A stretch of DNA of 7,262 nt from Neisseriales bacterium. GTDB lineage: Bacteria > Pseudomonadota > Gammaproteobacteria > Burkholderiales > UBA11063. Positions 5,905 to 7,262 of the stretch are shown here, one piece after another; position 1 is the first letter of the stretch; each line of letters opens with the position of its first letter. The stretch spans positions 1-7,262 of the forward strand of contig SSGY01000037.1 of assembly GCA_008017145.1 (NCBI GenBank), in the 5' to 3' direction. Both the position numbers and the translations under genes were made by a program. Below the pieces are notes generated by a model, which saw only the letters and a program-made list of their open reading frames with translations, was not told the DNA's origin and made no database searches.

Positions 5905-7262
5905 ATGAAGAAATTTGGATTGTATCTGCCATTAACTGTAGGGGGGGTAATTTTACTGACAGCCTGTAACGGAAATAGCAGTAGTAGTAACGCCCTAGGT
6001 ACTAATAGCAGCCCTTTGGCAGAATATAAGCTGATGCTGTCCTACGCGCCACCTTCAGGTCAGCAAGTAAAAGCTACCAGCAATAGCCAGCAATCCTTTA
6101 CGGTGAATGGTAGTACTACTTTTAGTAGTATTGAGATCAAGTTTTTTAGTAATAATAGCTGCGAAAGTGGTGGATTACAGCAAACAGTTACTCTAAATGG
6201 CGGTAGCGGAGTAACTTTCCCAGCTGGAACATATACCAGTACAGGAGCCTCAAACTATGCGCTATGTGGAAAGTATCCTGGTGGTTGTGGCGCACTATAT
6301 GCTGCGTTTGAGAGCAATCTAGTCCAGTCGATGCGTTTTGATTATAACTATGCTGCAGATAGCGGCGGTCCTGGCACTGTAGCTGGTGACTGTATGGCAG
6401 GAAATGCAGATAGTTCGCATAAGGAAGCGGTACTTAACTGGAGTGGTAGTAGCCCATGGGCAGCATGTACCGATGGAACTAATTGCGGCTTTTCGCAAGC
6501 TTATAATGTAACGCTACCAAGTAGCTATAATGGTACTTCTATATTAATCACTAATCTCACGGGTAATACTCCGACAAGTGTAATGGGGACGTCACCGATA
6601 ACTTTTACGGCAACGATTAGCGGTGTTGGCAGTTCAACGTTAACTGCTACATTGAATAATTCAGTTACTGGGACGATAGTGTCAGATCCAAGTCCATGCG
6701 CTTTGACCGTCGGGGGTACGGCAAGCTGTAACTTTACCATAATCCCATGGTATACAGGTTTTGATAATAGTACTGTAGGGTTACCTGAGTTTGACCCATA
6801 TACGCCAAATGGCACGCAGATCACGTTATCTGCAACTAATGGAGCAACAATAAGTGGAACTGGGGTAAGTGGTAATACAATTAGTTATATCATAACTACA
6901 CCGTACGTTTACTTACCTGCCCCGATGGAAGGTTCAGCAACTGAAAGTAATACAGGGATAACTTGGGGTAGTGGTGGTTCAGTCAACCCTCGCTTTGAAG
7001 CAGGAACGCAAAGTGGTGGTGGGGCATGTGCTGATTCTCGAAAAGATAATCTAACTGGACTGGAATGGGCAAAAAACGGAATCATTGGTTTTAAATCAAC
7101 CTCGAATGGTCCTCCAATAGCTCAACCAAATTATGCAAATACAACTGCAAACTTAAACAGCTTCGGAAAGTGGTCAGATGTTAATACTGCAATTAATAAT
7201 ATGAATGCAGCAACTAACAAGCTCTGTGGGCAATCAGACTGGCGTTTGCCAACAGAAACAGA
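5905..7262 (+). CDS. Lipoprotein with C-terminal Lcl/DUF1566 domain (partial, runs off the window)
   Basis: Frame open from ATG 5905 to the window end, 452 codons with no stop; the 3' end is missing. GAAGGA (5890-5895) lies nine bases before the start. The N-terminus is a lipoprotein signal: Lys2-Lys3, hydrophobic core and lipobox LTAC with Cys21. Asn22 rather than Asp at +2 argues for outer-membrane sorting by the E. coli rule. A Ser-rich linker follows. Residues about 206-282 are rich in Thr/Ser and look like an Ig-like beta domain (TFTATISG, LTVGGTASCNFT). From about Cys375 the sequence shows the Lcl_C/DUF1566 pattern TGLEWAKN (384-391) and DWRLPT (445-450), a domain found in Legionella Lcl and other surface proteins. 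A surface adhesin or binding role is inference. Codons 12-15 contain a run of seven G (5941-5947) that could be slippage-prone. G+C is visibly higher than in the helicase gene, hinting at a different history or selection. Confidence 0.85.
   Translation, partial: MKKFGLYLPLTVGGVILLTACNGNSSSSNALGTNSSPLAEYKLMLSYAPPSGQQVKATSNSQQSFTVNGSTTFSSIEIKFFSNNSCESGGLQQTVTLNGGSGVTFPAGTYTSTGASNYALCGKYPGGCGALYAAFESNLVQSMRFDYNYAADSGGPGTVAGDCMAGNADSSHKEAVLNWSGSSPWAACTDGTNCGFSQAYNVTLPSSYNGTSILITNLTGNTPTSVMGTSPITFTATISGVGSSTLTATLNNSVTGTIVSDPSPCALTVGGTASCNFTIIPWYTGFDNSTVGLPEFDPYTPNGTQITLSATNGATISGTGVSGNTISYIITTPYVYLPAPMEGSATESNTGITWGSGGSVNPRFEAGTQSGGGACADSRKDNLTGLEWAKNGIIGFKSTSNGPPIAQPNYANTTANLNSFGKWSDVNTAINNMNAATNKLCGQSDWRLPTET
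5941..5947 (+). repeat. Poly-G tract (G7) in the signal-peptide codons
   Basis: Seven consecutive G within an AT-rich context, encoding Gly13-Gly14 and the first base of Val15 of the lipoprotein. With six G the next codon after GGG GGG is TAA. With eight G the frame meets TAA after nine more codons or so (at present positions 5958-5960 plus shift, within the CTG-TAA of the lipobox codons). Only the seven-G state gives the full protein. Confidence 0.7.

Noticed and set aside
6525..6824. Minus-strand open frame of 99 codons inside the lipoprotein gene
   Set aside because: It is the complement of a Thr/Val-rich beta domain; its Val/Pro-rich translation is an artefact of that composition, while the plus frame continues open on both sides with a lipobox and DUF1566 motifs.

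Overview
The window looks like a chromosomal segment of an AT-rich Gram-negative bacterium, most likely a proteobacterium. The support is a YccA-type Bax inhibitor-1 membrane protein (the FtsH-modulator family of proteobacteria), a lipoprotein with a classical lipobox and Lcl/DUF1566 domain, and a Sec-exported subtilisin-like protease. Species cannot be fixed from this sequence. All genes found are on the + strand, but each seems to be its own transcription unit, because promoters, hairpins or terminators lie between them.

Layout. (1) 59-2875 encodes a large three-part protein: an N-terminal phospholipase D-like nuclease domain, an SF2 helicase core and a C-terminal DUF3427 domain. It resembles nucleic-acid-processing proteins often met near defence genes. 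(2) 2876-3091 is an AT-rich intergenic region with a U-tract-less hairpin, an operator-like GATAA/TTATC palindrome and an extended -10 promoter. (3) 3092-4756 encodes a secreted S8 serine protease with signal peptide, propeptide and complete catalytic residues. (4) 4757-4937 holds a possible terminator and the promoter of the next gene. (5) 4938-5636 is the yccA-like gene, closed by a strong intrinsic terminator at 5652-5682. (6) 5683-5904 holds a promoter and a leader of about 190 bases, containing a GC-richer stretch that reads as the tail of an unrecognised protein. (7) 5905 to the window end is a lipoprotein gene cut off by the window edge. It has clearly higher G+C than the first genes.

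There is no sign of a pathway shared by these genes. Two envelope or secreted products (protease, lipoprotein) and one membrane-protein quality-control factor sit beside a possible solo defence protein. The two observations most worth a second look are the run of seven G within the signal-peptide codons of the lipoprotein gene, where loss or gain of one G would end translation almost at once (a possible phase-variation switch), and the GC-richer coding-like remnant in that gene's leader. I found no RNA genes, CRISPR array, insertion sequence or prophage genes.
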